Origin: Paraburkholderia sp. HP33-1
Lineage (GTDB): Bacteria; Pseudomonadota; Gammaproteobacteria; Burkholderiales; Burkholderiaceae
Length of the DNA stretch: 64,000 nt
Direction of reading: 5' to 3'
Assembly (NCBI RefSeq): GCF_021390595.1
Contig: NZ_JAJEJR010000001.1
Coordinates: 868,001-932,000, forward strand
Shown: piece after piece, positions 28,201-36,248 of the stretch
How the letters are laid out: each line of letters starts with the position of its first letter
Position numbering within the stretch: position 1 is the stretch's first letter
Made by a program: the position numbers and the translations under genes
Notes under the pieces: generated by a model
Database searches by the model: none
What the model was told of the DNA's origin: nothing
Seen by the model: only the letters and a program-made list of their open reading frames with translations

Positions 28201-29007
28201 GTAGTCGTAGTCGATCAGACTGACCTTGCCCGTCGTGATCTGACGCGAGACCTCGAGCCTGTGAATGTGCTCTTCGTCGACGTGCCGGCTGTCAGGCGCG
28301 TGATAGCGGATAGTGTCGTACGCGTTGTCGTGCTGTTTGTGCGAGCCGGGCGAATCGCACAGTACCAGCGTGATTCCGTCGAACAGATAGTAGATTCCCC
28401 ATTCTCTCCAGATCCGCGTGAGGAATTCGAAATCAGATTCCCACATCTGCCGGACATAGTCCCGCTTTGGGTAGCCTTTGCGCAAACCGGGCGCGCCCAA
28501 TTCCATCACGACCGGAAAGTGATAACGCTCCTTGAGTATCCGGTCCGTGATGTCCACCACGCTCGCGTTCTGAAAGATCCTGCTTTCGCAGTTCTTCGTG
28601 GCCAGCCACAGCCAGGGGCGTACGACGAAGCGGTAATGTGCGCGCCGGTCGTCGGTGCCGGTCTCTTTCATGCCCGTGATGAGGCCCGAAATCGTGCGGC
28701 GGCCCGCACCCACGTGTGCCATGTCGCCGGGTTCCAACACCTGCTGACCGAACAATCCGTTCCCGTCGAAAGCGATCGAAATGTCGATGACCTGGCCAAT
28801 CAGGTTATCGGGTACGACCAGTTCCTGTGCTTGCCACAATCCGAGCGTCGGACGTTCGATCGTCGCCACGTCGAGCGTGTATCGATAGAGCTTGCCCAGG
28901 GATTCGGTGCCGCGCATGCGTAGCGGAGCCAGCAAAGGCTCATTGCCCCATGTGGGTAGTGCGTGACTGGAAAGACCTAGCGTGCGGTCCTGTGCGGGTT
29001 TGAACAT
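25159..29007 (-). CDS. vgrG: VgrG spike protein with C-terminal HExxH metallopeptidase effector domain
   Basis: A 1282-aa evolved VgrG, the tip of a type VI secretion system. Residues about 1-460 are the gp27-like region, 460-520 the OB-fold (YHEEDPDKPYVSGRMINRW), and 590-810 the DUF2345 and beta-helix spike. Residues about 830-910 resemble a transthyretin-like domain (LTGFALPNQPYRITLDDGQVIQGVTNALGET). The C-terminal part, about 950-1282, has YHESRHCQQ, an HExxH zinc motif (His1118, Glu1119, His1122). A third ligand could be Glu1156 or a Glu of LHEEDAYACAE near 1239. This layout resembles P. aeruginosa VgrG2b. The ATG at 29007 has a poor ribosome binding site; an in-frame TTG lies at 29037. 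No other T6SS genes occur in the window. Confidence 0.9.
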   Translation of the reverse strand: MFKPAQDRTLGLSSHALPTWGNEPLLAPLRMRGTESLGKLYRYTLDVATIERPTLGLWQAQELVVPDNLIGQVIDISIAFDGNGLFGQQVLEPGDMAHVGAGRRTISGLITGMKETGTDDRRAHYRFVVRPWLWLATKNCESRIFQNASVVDITDRILKERYHFPVVMELGAPGLRKGYPKRDYVRQMWESDFEFLTRIWREWGIYYLFDGITLVLCDSPGSHKQHDNAYDTIRYHAPDSRHVDEEHIHRLEVSRQITTGKVSLIDYDYTRPGVHFEGEYKSFSERAYDNIEQHGWGDYSQPLAGATGLSGERNDFRNEAEHLASVRVDAMRCHRLRLKGQGNLRGLRTGKTFWLDNHPQHEINAEYLVVSTTLDIRNAAQNTQSPGNDTNDALRQYVTRFVLQPANTFFRNRPKKKPRCAAETAIVVGPERQPIWVDGYARAKVRFVWDRLGPKNENASCWVRVSSPWQGDGFGAIYPPRVGQEVMVSYHEEDPDKPYVSGRMINRWNQPPWKLPDNQALSGILSSELKDGRDGQTNHIVLDDTPGQLQSQLASDHASSRLVLGYNTRVVREAGRQQARGEGWELATDAWGVARANRGMLITTEARRGASAPAKDIGETVARLTQARDIHENLAGLARQYEAQEQQTSQSDVSRAIKAQNEAIRGVAARADLPFPQLTEPDMVLASAAGVGLTAAQSTHVASVEHTALTAGGHVSMAAAKSLLASAVNGVRVFARNLGIRLKAASGKVRIEAQSDDVEVIAQRVVSIISRTDSINLMASKEIVLHAGSTQVVINSEGYRVYTDGEHRVHAGSHQNDGPAARPVSVPVTPGKPGKLAAHHVLIEHLTGFALPNQPYRITLDDGQVIQGVTNALGETSLVTSNLLAFATVELFAASEPDKVIAVSKGAVIRDADEPFTGAVPNPEKRSARVARQTVASPNQGATTEDKPPEFVSCDPMNFGLRFHHFINGATQADAPAGMSMRKDVEYPVTKAYTAAIRTALKGIDWTAVTWPLNSSWRNMIQNAVRRQLEDALGSGPFGLPQGYAATRGYGGALPKIVIVNPDRPTQYNLRQDVSAAFVGGDWVIAVNESEIARIVELRDQPVSLDNRLRAFADTLYHESRHCQQYFWMFSLLQHFPDDYRDLPNIQTVYSSTMLESVFTAAGNTPLPDDHRVHIGLHRMLVFHYYWLISYMQDKPGGEYARRDIAIAERKVRELLNISAEAAQQMAQFETGYRSQLHEEDAYACAEVVQAYWQNPGDPLVRNPGTCTSQYADAVRTVGARS

Positions 29008-29037
29008 GCGTGCACGGAGCTCGGTGTGCCGTGGCAA

Positions 29038-29115
29038 TCAGGAAGCGATCAGGATCGCGCCGCAGCCTGTCCTGTCGCCGGCATGGCTGACCCGCTTGCC
29101 GTTGCTGTTCTTCAT
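29038..29115 (-). pseudogene. PAAR domain remnant upstream of vgrG
   Basis: A 25-codon frame from ATG 29115 to TGA 29038. Its product contains KRVSHAGDRTGCGAILIAS, which matches the start of a PAAR-repeat domain (G-D-x-T-x-C/H-G). A complete PAAR protein has about 90 residues, so this is a fragment. It has an AGGGGG ribosome binding site and is in the same frame as vgrG, separated by the TGA and 10 codons. It probably marks a recombination junction that replaced most of a PAAR gene by vgrG. Confidence 0.6.
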
Positions 29116-29352
29116 CGGTCATCCCCCTTGTCGTGTGTGAACGCCAGTATCGGGAGTGGGACGACCAGGAGCTATCGGAATTGGACGAATTTTTAGCCTA
29201 TGCAGGCAATTTTTTAAACTATCGGGCGAACGGGATCTCGCCGCCTCCAGAGTGAAGCATCCCCCATGCGCCGAGGCCCCGGATGAACCTCCACGCCGCC
29301 GCCCGGCTACATTCATCGGCACGCGCCGTCCGCAGACGACGCGTGCCTGCGC

Positions 29353-30879
29353 TTAGAAGAACCCCAGCGCCTCCGCCTGGTAGCTCACCAGCAGACACTT
29401 CGTTTGCTGATAGTTCGACAACGCCATCTTGTGCGTTTCGCGCCCGATCCCCGACTGCTTGTAGCCGCCGAAGGCCGCATGTGCCGGATACAGGTGGTAG
29501 CAGTTGGTCCACACGCGTCCCGCCTCGATCTCGCGGCCCATTCTGTAGGCGCGCGTGCCGTCGCGCGTCCACACGCCGGCGCCGAGGCCATAGTACGTGT
29601 CGTTCGCGAGTTCGATCGCTTGCTGTTCGTTCTTGAACGTCATCACCGAAGCGACCGGCCCGAAAATCTCCTCCTGGAACACGCGCATATCGTTGTTGCC
29701 GAACAGCATGGTCGGCTTCACGTAGAAGCCCTCGCCGAGTCCGGCGCCGGGCGTGGTGCGCTCGCCGCCGACGAGGCACTGCGCTCCTTCATTGCGGCCG
29801 ATGTCGATATACGACAGGATCTTGTCGAGCTGCTGTTGCGACGCCTGCGCGCCGATCATCGTTTCCAGATTCAGCGGGTGACCGGCCTTGATGCGCTCCA
29901 CGCGGGCAATCGCTTTCTCGATGAAGCGCTCGTAAATCGACTCCTGAACCAGCACGCGCGACGGGCACGTGCACACTTCGCCCTGATTCAGCGCAAACAT
30001 CGCGAGACCTTCGAGCGCCTTGTCGAGGAACGCGTCGTCGCGATCGAGCACGTCGGCGAAGAAGATGTTCGGGCTCTTGCCGCCGAGTTCGACCGTCGAC
30101 GGAATCAGGTTCTCCGCCGCCGCGTGCAGGATGCGCTTGCCGACCGGCGTCGAGCCGGTGAACGCGATCTTCGCGATGCGCTTACTTGTGGCAAGCGCTT
30201 CGCCCGCTTCCTTGCCGAAGCCGCTGACGATGTTGACGACCCCTGCCGGGAACAGGTCGCCGATCAGTTCGATCAGCACGAGTATCGAAGCCGGCGTCTG
30301 TTCGGCGGGCTTCATCACGACGCAGCAGCCGGCCGCGAGTGCGGGCGCGAGCTTCCATGCGGCCATCAGCAGCGGGAAATTCCACGGAATGATCTGCCCG
30401 ACCACGCCGACCGGCTCGTGAAAGTGATAGGCGACCGTGTTGTCGTCGATCTCCGAGATACTGCCTTCCTGGGCGCGGATGCAGCCCGCGAAATAGCGGA
30501 AATGATCGACGGCGAGCGGCAGGTCCGCGGCCATCGTTTCGCGCAGCGGCTTGCCGTTGTCGATCGACTCGGCGACAGCGAGCAGCTTCAGGTTCTTCTC
30601 CATCCGCTCAGCCACCGCGAGCAGCAGGTTCGAGCGTTCCGTGACCGACGTCTTCGCCCATTTGCGGCGCGCCGCGTGCGCGGCGTCAATGGCGAGGTCG
30701 ATGTCGGCGGCGCTCGAACGCGGCACGCGACAGAACGGCTGTCCGTTGATCGGCGACACGTTGTCGAAATAGTCGCCGGCGACCGGCGGCACCCACTTGC
30801 CGCCGATGTAGTTTTCGTAACGCTGGCGATAGGGATACTCGATGTCGATGCCGAGGGCTTTCAGGTCAAATGGATTCAT
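29353..30879 (-). CDS. NAD-dependent aldehyde dehydrogenase (ExaC/AldB/AcoD type)
   Basis: A 508-aa cytoplasmic enzyme that oxidises an aliphatic aldehyde, probably acetaldehyde, to the acid. It has the Rossmann segment [19 protein letters not shown], the [14 protein letters not shown] loop, the general-base Glu in [12 protein letters not shown] and the catalytic Cys in [11 protein letters not shown]. The N-terminus [29 protein letters not shown] resembles ExaC-type enzymes of alcohol oxidation. It has a sigma54-type promoter and is divergent from an AcoR-like activator, so it is probably induced by an alcohol, aldehyde or acetoin-like signal. Confidence 0.93.
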   Translation of the reverse strand: MNPFDLKALGIDIEYPYRQRYENYIGGKWVPPVAGDYFDNVSPINGQPFCRVPRSSAADIDLAIDAAHAARRKWAKTSVTERSNLLLAVAERMEKNLKLLAVAESIDNGKPLRETMAADLPLAVDHFRYFAGCIRAQEGSISEIDDNTVAYHFHEPVGVVGQIIPWNFPLLMAAWKLAPALAAGCCVVMKPAEQTPASILVLIELIGDLFPAGVVNIVSGFGKEAGEALATSKRIAKIAFTGSTPVGKRILHAAAENLIPSTVELGGKSPNIFFADVLDRDDAFLDKALEGLAMFALNQGEVCTCPSRVLVQESIYERFIEKAIARVERIKAGHPLNLETMIGAQASQQQLDKILSYIDIGRNEGAQCLVGGERTTPGAGLGEGFYVKPTMLFGNNDMRVFQEEIFGPVASVMTFKNEQQAIELANDTYYGLGAGVWTRDGTRAYRMGREIEAGRVWTNCYHLYPAHAAFGGYKQSGIGRETHKMALSNYQQTKCLLVSYQAEALGFF

Positions 30880-30932
30880 CACTTGTCTCCGTTTTGTGAT
30901 GGTGATCGGGTGACTGCGCGCAACGACCTCAG

Positions 30933-30947
30933 GCACGAACCGTACCA
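30933..30947 (-). promoter_or_regulatory. sigma54 (-24/-12) promoter of the aldehyde dehydrogenase gene
   Basis: On the minus strand TGGTACG-GTTC-GTGC matches the consensus TGGCACG-N4-TTGC with the invariant GG and GC dinucleotides exactly 10 nt apart. It lies 54 nt upstream of the start codon. Confidence 0.7.
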
Positions 30948-30999
30948 ATGCATCGAAGTGCAAAATTCCACGGTTTGCGGTGGGCTGTACAGGCAGAAG

Positions 31000-31016
31000 T
31001 GTTCCGCTTCGGAACA
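31000..31016. promoter_or_regulatory. likely upstream activator sequence for the AcoR-like regulator
   Basis: TGTTCCG-CTT-CGGAACA is a perfect 7-bp inverted repeat about 85 nt upstream of the expected sigma54 start site, the usual distance for an enhancer-binding protein. A further TGTTC half-site occurs at about 31032. Confidence 0.6.
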
Positions 31017-31188
31017 GTGGCGCGAGCAGCGGGTGTTCAGAAACGCCGCAATCGGGCCGACGCTGACACAGATCAAGGGCGCGGGCCTGCGCGGGTCGCC
31101 GCAGACGGCGGCCGGGCGGTCAATGGGAGTATCCTGTCGTCACGCATCGAAGCGACCGGCACGATCCGGACGCATTCAGGAGGAGACA

Positions 31189-33159
31189 ATGCGCGACGAC
31201 GTTCATCCGCTCAGCCATGCCGCTGCCAACCGCTCCAATGGCTGGCCCGCGCCGGCCATCCAGAAAGCCCACGAACGCTCCGAGACATTCGGCCTGCGCG
31301 CATCGTTCCGGCCGGATTACGACATCCTCTCCGACACGGGCCTCGCGCTGAAGCGCGAACAGAACCAGACGCTGTGCGCGCATGCAATGCCGGTCATGGA
31401 GACGCTGCGCGAGCAGATCGTCAACACGCAAAGCATGATCGTGCTGACCAACGCCGAAGGCTTGATCCTGCATTCGATCGGCGATGACGATTTCCTGCAT
31501 CGCGCCGAAAAAGTGGCGCTGCGGCCCGGCGCGAACTGGGCCGAGGATCGCCAGGGCACCAACGCGATCGGCACCTCGCTCGCCGAGGGCTGCGCGATGG
31601 TCGTTCATGGCGACCAGCACTATCTGGCGGCGAACCGCTTCCTGACCTGTTCGAGTGTGCCGATTCTCGATCCGTATGGCGATCTGATCGGCGTGCTCGA
31701 CGTGACCGGCGACCACCGCAGCTATCACCAGCACACGATGGCGCTGGCGAAGATGTCGGTGCAGATGATCGAAAACCATCTGTTCTCGACCGCGTTTCGC
31801 GACGTGCTGCAAGTGTCCTTCCACGGAAGGCCCGAGTTCCTCGGCACGCTGATGGAAGGGATCATTGCGTTCACGGACGATGGCCGCTTTCTGTCTGCGA
31901 ATCGAAGCGCGCAGTTTCAGCTCGGCTTGTCCCTTGCCGCGCTGCGCGCGCATACGCTTTCGTCGTTGTTTCAGATCACATGTGCGCAACTGATCGACCG
32001 TTTGACGCACGGCGTCGCGCCGCACGTGATGCTGAATCTGCACAACGGCGCGGTGGTTTGCGCGCGTGCGCAGTTCAGGCGGACGTCATTTGGGCAGGGG
32101 CGTGGGGTGGTCGATGTACAGGGTGCCGCCGCATCGCATCCGGTGCGTGCGAATGCGCGTCGGCCGGCTGCGGGACTGTCGCGGCTCAGCGATCTCGACA
32201 CCGGCGATGCGCGCGTGGCCGCGCTGATCACCAAGGTTCGCAAGGTGCTCGGCAAGGACATTCCGATTCTGATCACCGGCGAGACCGGCACCGGCAAGGA
32301 GTTGCTCGCGCAGGCGATTCACAACGATTCGCCGCGCCGCGACGGTCCCTTCGTCGCGGTCAACTGCGCGTCGATTCCGGAGTCGCTGATCGAATCTGAG
32401 CTGTTCGGTTATGACGAGGGTGCGTTCACCGGCGCGCGGCGCAAAGGGGCGATCGGCAAGCTCATGCAGGCGAATGGGGGCACGCTGTTTCTCGATGAGA
32501 TCGGTGACATGCCGTATTCGCTGCAGGTGCGATTGCTGCGCGTTTTGCAGGAGCGGGAGGTGACGCCGCTTGGGGCGGCGAGAGCAGTTCCTGTTGATGT
32601 GTCGGTTATTTGTGCGACACATCGAAACCTCCGGGAGATGATTGCGCAGAAGCTGTTTCGTGAGGATCTTTACTATCGGATCAATGGGCTTGCGGTTCGG
32701 TTGCCGTCGTTGAGCGAGCGGAGCGATCTCGCGGTCGTGGTTGAGAAGATGTTGCAGCGGGAATCAGTTGAAAGCGGGAGAGGGCGGGCGCTTAGCGTTG
32801 CGCCGGATGTGAAGGCGGCGTTCGGGCGACATGCGTGGCCGGGCAACTGCCGGCAACTCGCCAACCTGCTGCGCACTGCGGCGGCGATGGTGGAGGAGGA
32901 TGGAGAGATCCGGTGGGAGCATTTGCCGGATGATTTTCTGGATGATGTCCGTGGCGCGGGTGGTGGCGGTGGCAGTGGTGAGGCTTCGGCGCATGACGGC
33001 GAGCGGCTGCAGGATGTCGCCGCCTCGGTGGTCGCAATGACGCTGGCGCGATATGGCGGCAACGTGTCGGCGGCGGCGCGTGCGCTTGGGGTGTCGCGCA
33101 ACACCATCTATCGCAGGATGCCGGCGGCGGAGCGGGGCGGGGCAGCGGACGAGGACTGA
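31189..33159 (+). CDS. AcoR-like sigma54-dependent transcriptional activator
   Basis: A 656-aa enhancer-binding protein. An N-terminal GAF-type sensory region (about 60-210, with GANWAEDRQGTNAIGTSLAEG typical of AcoR relatives) and a PAS-like segment (about 225-290) precede the AAA+ domain. The AAA+ domain has Walker A GETGTGKE, the sigma54 contact loop GAFTGA, Walker B GGTLFLDEIGDM and the R-finger region. The C-terminus is a Fis-type helix-turn-helix (GGNVSAAARALGVSRNTIYRRM). The start at 31189 has an excellent GGAGGAG ribosome binding site; the frame is open far upstream but only as antisense of the aldehyde dehydrogenase gene. It probably activates that divergent gene. Confidence 0.93.
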   Translation: MRDDVHPLSHAAANRSNGWPAPAIQKAHERSETFGLRASFRPDYDILSDTGLALKREQNQTLCAHAMPVMETLREQIVNTQSMIVLTNAEGLILHSIGDDDFLHRAEKVALRPGANWAEDRQGTNAIGTSLAEGCAMVVHGDQHYLAANRFLTCSSVPILDPYGDLIGVLDVTGDHRSYHQHTMALAKMSVQMIENHLFSTAFRDVLQVSFHGRPEFLGTLMEGIIAFTDDGRFLSANRSAQFQLGLSLAALRAHTLSSLFQITCAQLIDRLTHGVAPHVMLNLHNGAVVCARAQFRRTSFGQGRGVVDVQGAAASHPVRANARRPAAGLSRLSDLDTGDARVAALITKVRKVLGKDIPILITGETGTGKELLAQAIHNDSPRRDGPFVAVNCASIPESLIESELFGYDEGAFTGARRKGAIGKLMQANGGTLFLDEIGDMPYSLQVRLLRVLQEREVTPLGAARAVPVDVSVICATHRNLREMIAQKLFREDLYYRINGLAVRLPSLSERSDLAVVVEKMLQRESVESGRGRALSVAPDVKAAFGRHAWPGNCRQLANLLRTAAAMVEEDGEIRWEHLPDDFLDDVRGAGGGGGSGEASAHDGERLQDVAASVVAMTLARYGGNVSAAARALGVSRNTIYRRMPAAERGGAADED

Positions 33160-33165
33160 CGTCGG

Positions 33166-33190
33166 GGCTTTCGCCGGAAAGCCGTTCTTC
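33166..33190 (+). terminator. possible terminator of the AcoR-like gene
   Basis: GGCTTTC-GCCG-GAAAGCC, a 7-bp stem, then GTTCTTC. It is 6 nt past the stop. The weak T tail makes it uncertain. Confidence 0.4.
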
Positions 33191-33227
33191 AGTGACCGCG
33201 CGGCGCTGGTGCGCGTTGGGGCGTCTG

Positions 33228-34025
33228 TCAGACCATGAGGGCGTGCCGCAGGACGATCCACGCGGACCACGCGAGCAACGCAACGCCGAGCGGCGTGCCG
33301 ATGGAGCGGCCCCAGCGGAAATTCTTCTCGACCGCCATGATCGCGCCAAGCGCCAGCATCCAGCCGACGCTCCCGGTGCCAACCGCGAACATGAGCAGCA
33401 TCAGCGCCCAGCAGCAGCCGATGCAGAACGCGCCGTGACTGATGCCGAGCAGAAAGCTCTCGCGGCGCGCGCTCCTGCCGCGCCAATGCTCTGCGATGAA
33501 CATCAGCGGCGAGCGGCATTTGTCGAGGCATCGATGTTTCAGGCTGCTGAACTGCCAGGCGCCTGCGAGCGCGATGATCGCAGCGCCGATCAGCCAGCCA
33601 TCCCCGAGCAACGTCGGCGATTGGTCTGCAACGCGATGGAGCGCCGCGTCGAAGCCGTGCGCGGCGAGGCCGAACAGCGCCCAGGCCGTCGCGTAACCGG
33701 CGATTAGCAACGCCATCAGCGTGCCCTGGATTTCGCGCCCGCTCGTCATTCGCCTGAAGGTATCGAAGAGCGGGAAGGCGGTCGGCAGCATCATCGCCGC
33801 GATCATCAGGAGCCATGCGACGCTGTGCAGCAACGCCGCCAGCGTGAGACTCGCGCCGGGCACCTCGCGGCATATCGCGCCGACGAGCGGCATTTCGGCC
33901 CAGCTCGTGTGACGCAGATAGCGTGCATAGGGTCCCGCGTCCCACATCCATAACGCGATCCACGCGCTGGTCGTCAATGCGACGAAGAGCGGCGCGAAAA
34001 GCCGCGAGCGCTGGAGCATCTTCAC
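33228..34025 (-). CDS. DUF2182 integral membrane protein
   Basis: A 265-aa protein with about six to seven membrane helices. The LLHSVAWLLMIAAMMLPTAFPLF segment and the Cys/His-bearing KHRCLDKCRSPLMFI and GAFCIGCCWALMLLMFA segments are the conserved parts of DUF2182 (predicted metal-binding integral membrane protein). The function is unknown. Its ATG overlaps the stop of the upstream DUF1326 gene (ATGA), so the two products are probably made together. Confidence 0.88.
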   Translation of the reverse strand: MKMLQRSRLFAPLFVALTTSAWIALWMWDAGPYARYLRHTSWAEMPLVGAICREVPGASLTLAALLHSVAWLLMIAAMMLPTAFPLFDTFRRMTSGREIQGTLMALLIAGYATAWALFGLAAHGFDAALHRVADQSPTLLGDGWLIGAAIIALAGAWQFSSLKHRCLDKCRSPLMFIAEHWRGRSARRESFLLGISHGAFCIGCCWALMLLMFAVGTGSVGWMLALGAIMAVEKNFRWGRSIGTPLGVALLAWSAWIVLRHALMV

Positions 34026-34624
34026 GACGCGAAGCTGAACGATCCCTGAATCGCGTTATGTCCCGTCAATGCGAGATCGAGATTGAGCTTTTCGTGGCGC
34101 AGGCGAAATGAGTTCGCTTTGCCGACGAACGCAGGGGATCCCGGTATCGTCGAAAAGATGCTTTCGACCAGTTTGGTCGGCTCGCCGGTCGGGCCGCGAT
34201 AGGGCTCCACGTCGGCCTCGATCACTTCGCCGACTTTCATCCTGCCCTTGCCGTCGACGACCGTGTATTCAATCGATGCGCGTTCTACGGACACGACTTC
34301 GCCAATCAACTTCACGAGATCCGCGAGCGGTCCGCCGCGCTCGCCACTGTGCGCGCTAACCAAGGCGTCGAATTGCGCATCGCTCGCGCGCTCGTCGACG
34401 AACATCGCGACGCGCCAGCCGCCTTTGAGCACATTGCCCGGAATGAATGCCGCGAACGCGACCGTCAAGCCAGACACATCGACGCCGTCGATCGTGCCTG
34501 TCTCGTAGTGGTAAGCAAGCGCGCTGCGGCAAATGCCGTTATCGGGATCTTCTCCAATCCAGCACGGACATAGCACTTTGCACTCGCACACTTCGAGGAT
34601 GCTGCCCATCAGTTGATAGCTCAT
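34022..34624 (-). CDS. DUF1326 domain protein
   Basis: A 200-aa soluble protein covered by DUF1326. The N-terminal EVCECKVLCPCWIGEDPDNGICRSALAYH has a conserved Cys cluster (CECKVLCPC) and suggests metal or redox chemistry. GGEs preceding the start (GGAGGCGCAA) and the match of MSYQLMGSILEVCEC to the family support ATG 34624. It is the first gene of a pair with DUF2182, a conserved association of unknown function. Confidence 0.85.
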   Translation of the reverse strand: MSYQLMGSILEVCECKVLCPCWIGEDPDNGICRSALAYHYETGTIDGVDVSGLTVAFAAFIPGNVLKGGWRVAMFVDERASDAQFDALVSAHSGERGGPLADLVKLIGEVVSVERASIEYTVVDGKGRMKVGEVIEADVEPYRGPTGEPTKLVESIFSTIPGSPAFVGKANSFRLRHEKLNLDLALTGHNAIQGSFSFAS

Positions 34625-34810
34625 TTGCGCCTCCACTGCCGTTTTTATCCGGCCGGGAAGAACAATGCCGGACATCCTTTGTTGTAGGCGTTAAGCAGGC
34701 AGGAATCAAAGCGTGCGGGGCTGCGAATGATTGAAACGGCTTATACAGCTAGTGCTTTGGCGCCGGGAGCGGTGGGCATTGTCCGGAATTCACTTTGCCC
34801 CAACGCAAAG

Positions 34811-34835
34811 CCTTGGCGGTAGCGCACCGCCAGGG
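34811..34835 (-). terminator. possible terminator of the catabolic cluster
   Basis: On the minus strand CCTGGCGGT-GCGCT-ACCGCCAAGG is a stem of 9 or more bp located 16 nt after the MFS stop, followed by CTTTGCGTT. There is no clean T-run. Confidence 0.45.
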
Positions 34836-34851
34836 CCTCACGTCAGTCCCC

Positions 34852-36171
34852 TCACTTATTGACCATCCTCGCCGGCACACTAATAGCGAGCAGGCCGCCG
34901 AGCACCATGAAGGCCGCGAGCATATACATGCCGGAGTCGTTCGCCGCAGTAACCTGTTTCAACCAACCCACGGCATAAGGACTCAGGAAACCGGCAAGGT
35001 TGCCAATCGAATTAATCATCGCAATCCCGGCAGCGGCGCCGGTGCCCGCGAGAATCGCCGTAGGTAAACTCCAGAACAACGGCAAAGTAGTGAGGATGCC
35101 CATCGTGGCCAGCGTCAGGCCGGTCATAGCGAGCAAGGTGTTATGCGTCCAAACGACGGAAAGCACCAACCCCACCGCCCCCAAAAACGCAGGCAACGCA
35201 ATATGCCAGCGCCGCTCTCTGGTGCGATCCGCACTGCGCGCCACCAACACCATCGCGACCACCGCCGCCGCAAACGGCACCGCCGACAGCAACCCGATCA
35301 AAAACGCATCGGTGACGCCGGTCGATTTGATAATCGTGGGCAACCAGAAGCTCACCCCATAAAGCCCCATCACAAACGAGAAGTAGGTAAGACTCAACAT
35401 CAACACCCGTGCGCTAGTGAACACCTCACGAATCGGCATGTCGTGCTTGGCCGCTTCTTCCGCCGACACCTGACTCTCGAGCAATTGCTGCTCTTCACGA
35501 GTCAGCCATTTCGCCTTCGAAATCCGATCATCGAGTGTCACAAACACGATGATCCCAACCAGCACCGACGGCACCCCTTCAAGCAGGAACAGCCACTGCC
35601 ACCCATGCCACCCATTCACGCCGTTAAAGTTCTTCAGGATAAAACCCGACACCGGCCCACCAATCACACCGGACAACGCAATCGCCGTCATAAACCACGT
35701 CGTCATGCGTCCACGCCGATGCGCCGGATACCAGTAGGTGAGATACAAGATGATCCCAGGAAAGAACCCTGCCTCGGCAAGCCCGAGCAGAAAGCGCATC
35801 ACATAAAACATCGTCGGCGTGGTGACCAGCATCGTCAGCATCGAGATCACGCCCCACGAAATCATGATCCGCGCGATCCACACACGCGCGCCGACCTTGT
35901 GCAGGATTACATTGCTCGGCACTTCGAAAATGAAATAGCCGATAAAGAAGATTCCTGCGCCAAAGCCGTATACGGCATCGCTCAAGCCGAGGTCGGTGCT
36001 CATCCCCAGTTTCGCGAAGCCGACGTTCACGCGGTCCAGATACGCGACGATGTAGCAGAGCATCAATAGCGGCGCGAGCCGCCACGTGACCTTGCGGTAG
36101 GTCGCCTCTTCGAACGTGGAAGGTGGCGCGCCAGCGCCAGGATGGTGGAGCGGATCTGCCGGACTAGCCAT
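34852..36171 (-). CDS. MFS transporter, anion:cation symporter (ACS) family
   Basis: A 439-aa inner-membrane transporter with 12 predicted helices. MLCYIVAYLDRVNVGFAKLGM in helix 1 and FLLGLAEAGFFPGIILYLTYWYPAHRRGRM in helix 4 and the following loop are signatures of the ACS family (tartrate, phthalate, glucarate and hydroxyphenylacetate importers). It is the third gene of an ALDH-SDR-MFS cluster and probably imports that cluster's substrate, an organic acid or sugar acid. Confidence 0.9.
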   Translation of the reverse strand: MASPADPLHHPGAGAPPSTFEEATYRKVTWRLAPLLMLCYIVAYLDRVNVGFAKLGMSTDLGLSDAVYGFGAGIFFIGYFIFEVPSNVILHKVGARVWIARIMISWGVISMLTMLVTTPTMFYVMRFLLGLAEAGFFPGIILYLTYWYPAHRRGRMTTWFMTAIALSGVIGGPVSGFILKNFNGVNGWHGWQWLFLLEGVPSVLVGIIVFVTLDDRISKAKWLTREEQQLLESQVSAEEAAKHDMPIREVFTSARVLMLSLTYFSFVMGLYGVSFWLPTIIKSTGVTDAFLIGLLSAVPFAAAVVAMVLVARSADRTRERRWHIALPAFLGAVGLVLSVVWTHNTLLAMTGLTLATMGILTTLPLFWSLPTAILAGTGAAAGIAMINSIGNLAGFLSPYAVGWLKQVTAANDSGMYMLAAFMVLGGLLAISVPARMVNK

Positions 36172-36248
36172 GACTGTGTCTCCTTGTTTTTATGGAATTG
36201 AAGTACTGCCACCGATCGATTCGAGTCGTGGCAGCGCTTCACTCGCTG

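Larger units (their letters stand above)
30880..31188. other. divergent control region of aldehyde dehydrogenase and AcoR-like gene
   Basis: 309 nt without a gene. It holds the sigma54-type promoter (30933-30947) and a palindromic activator site (31000-31016). A strong CAGGAGGAGACA ribosome binding site precedes the regulator ATG. Confidence 0.7.

Noticed and set aside
24558..29115. mobile element or phage boundary around the VgrG unit
   Set aside because: I found no inverted or direct terminal repeats, integrase, transposase or tRNA target; the base composition is similar to the neighbours, only slightly lower in GC.
29404..31188. a 595-residue upstream extension of the AcoR-like frame
   Set aside because: The extension runs antisense through the aldehyde dehydrogenase gene and has no family resemblance; the start at 31189 has a strong ribosome binding site.
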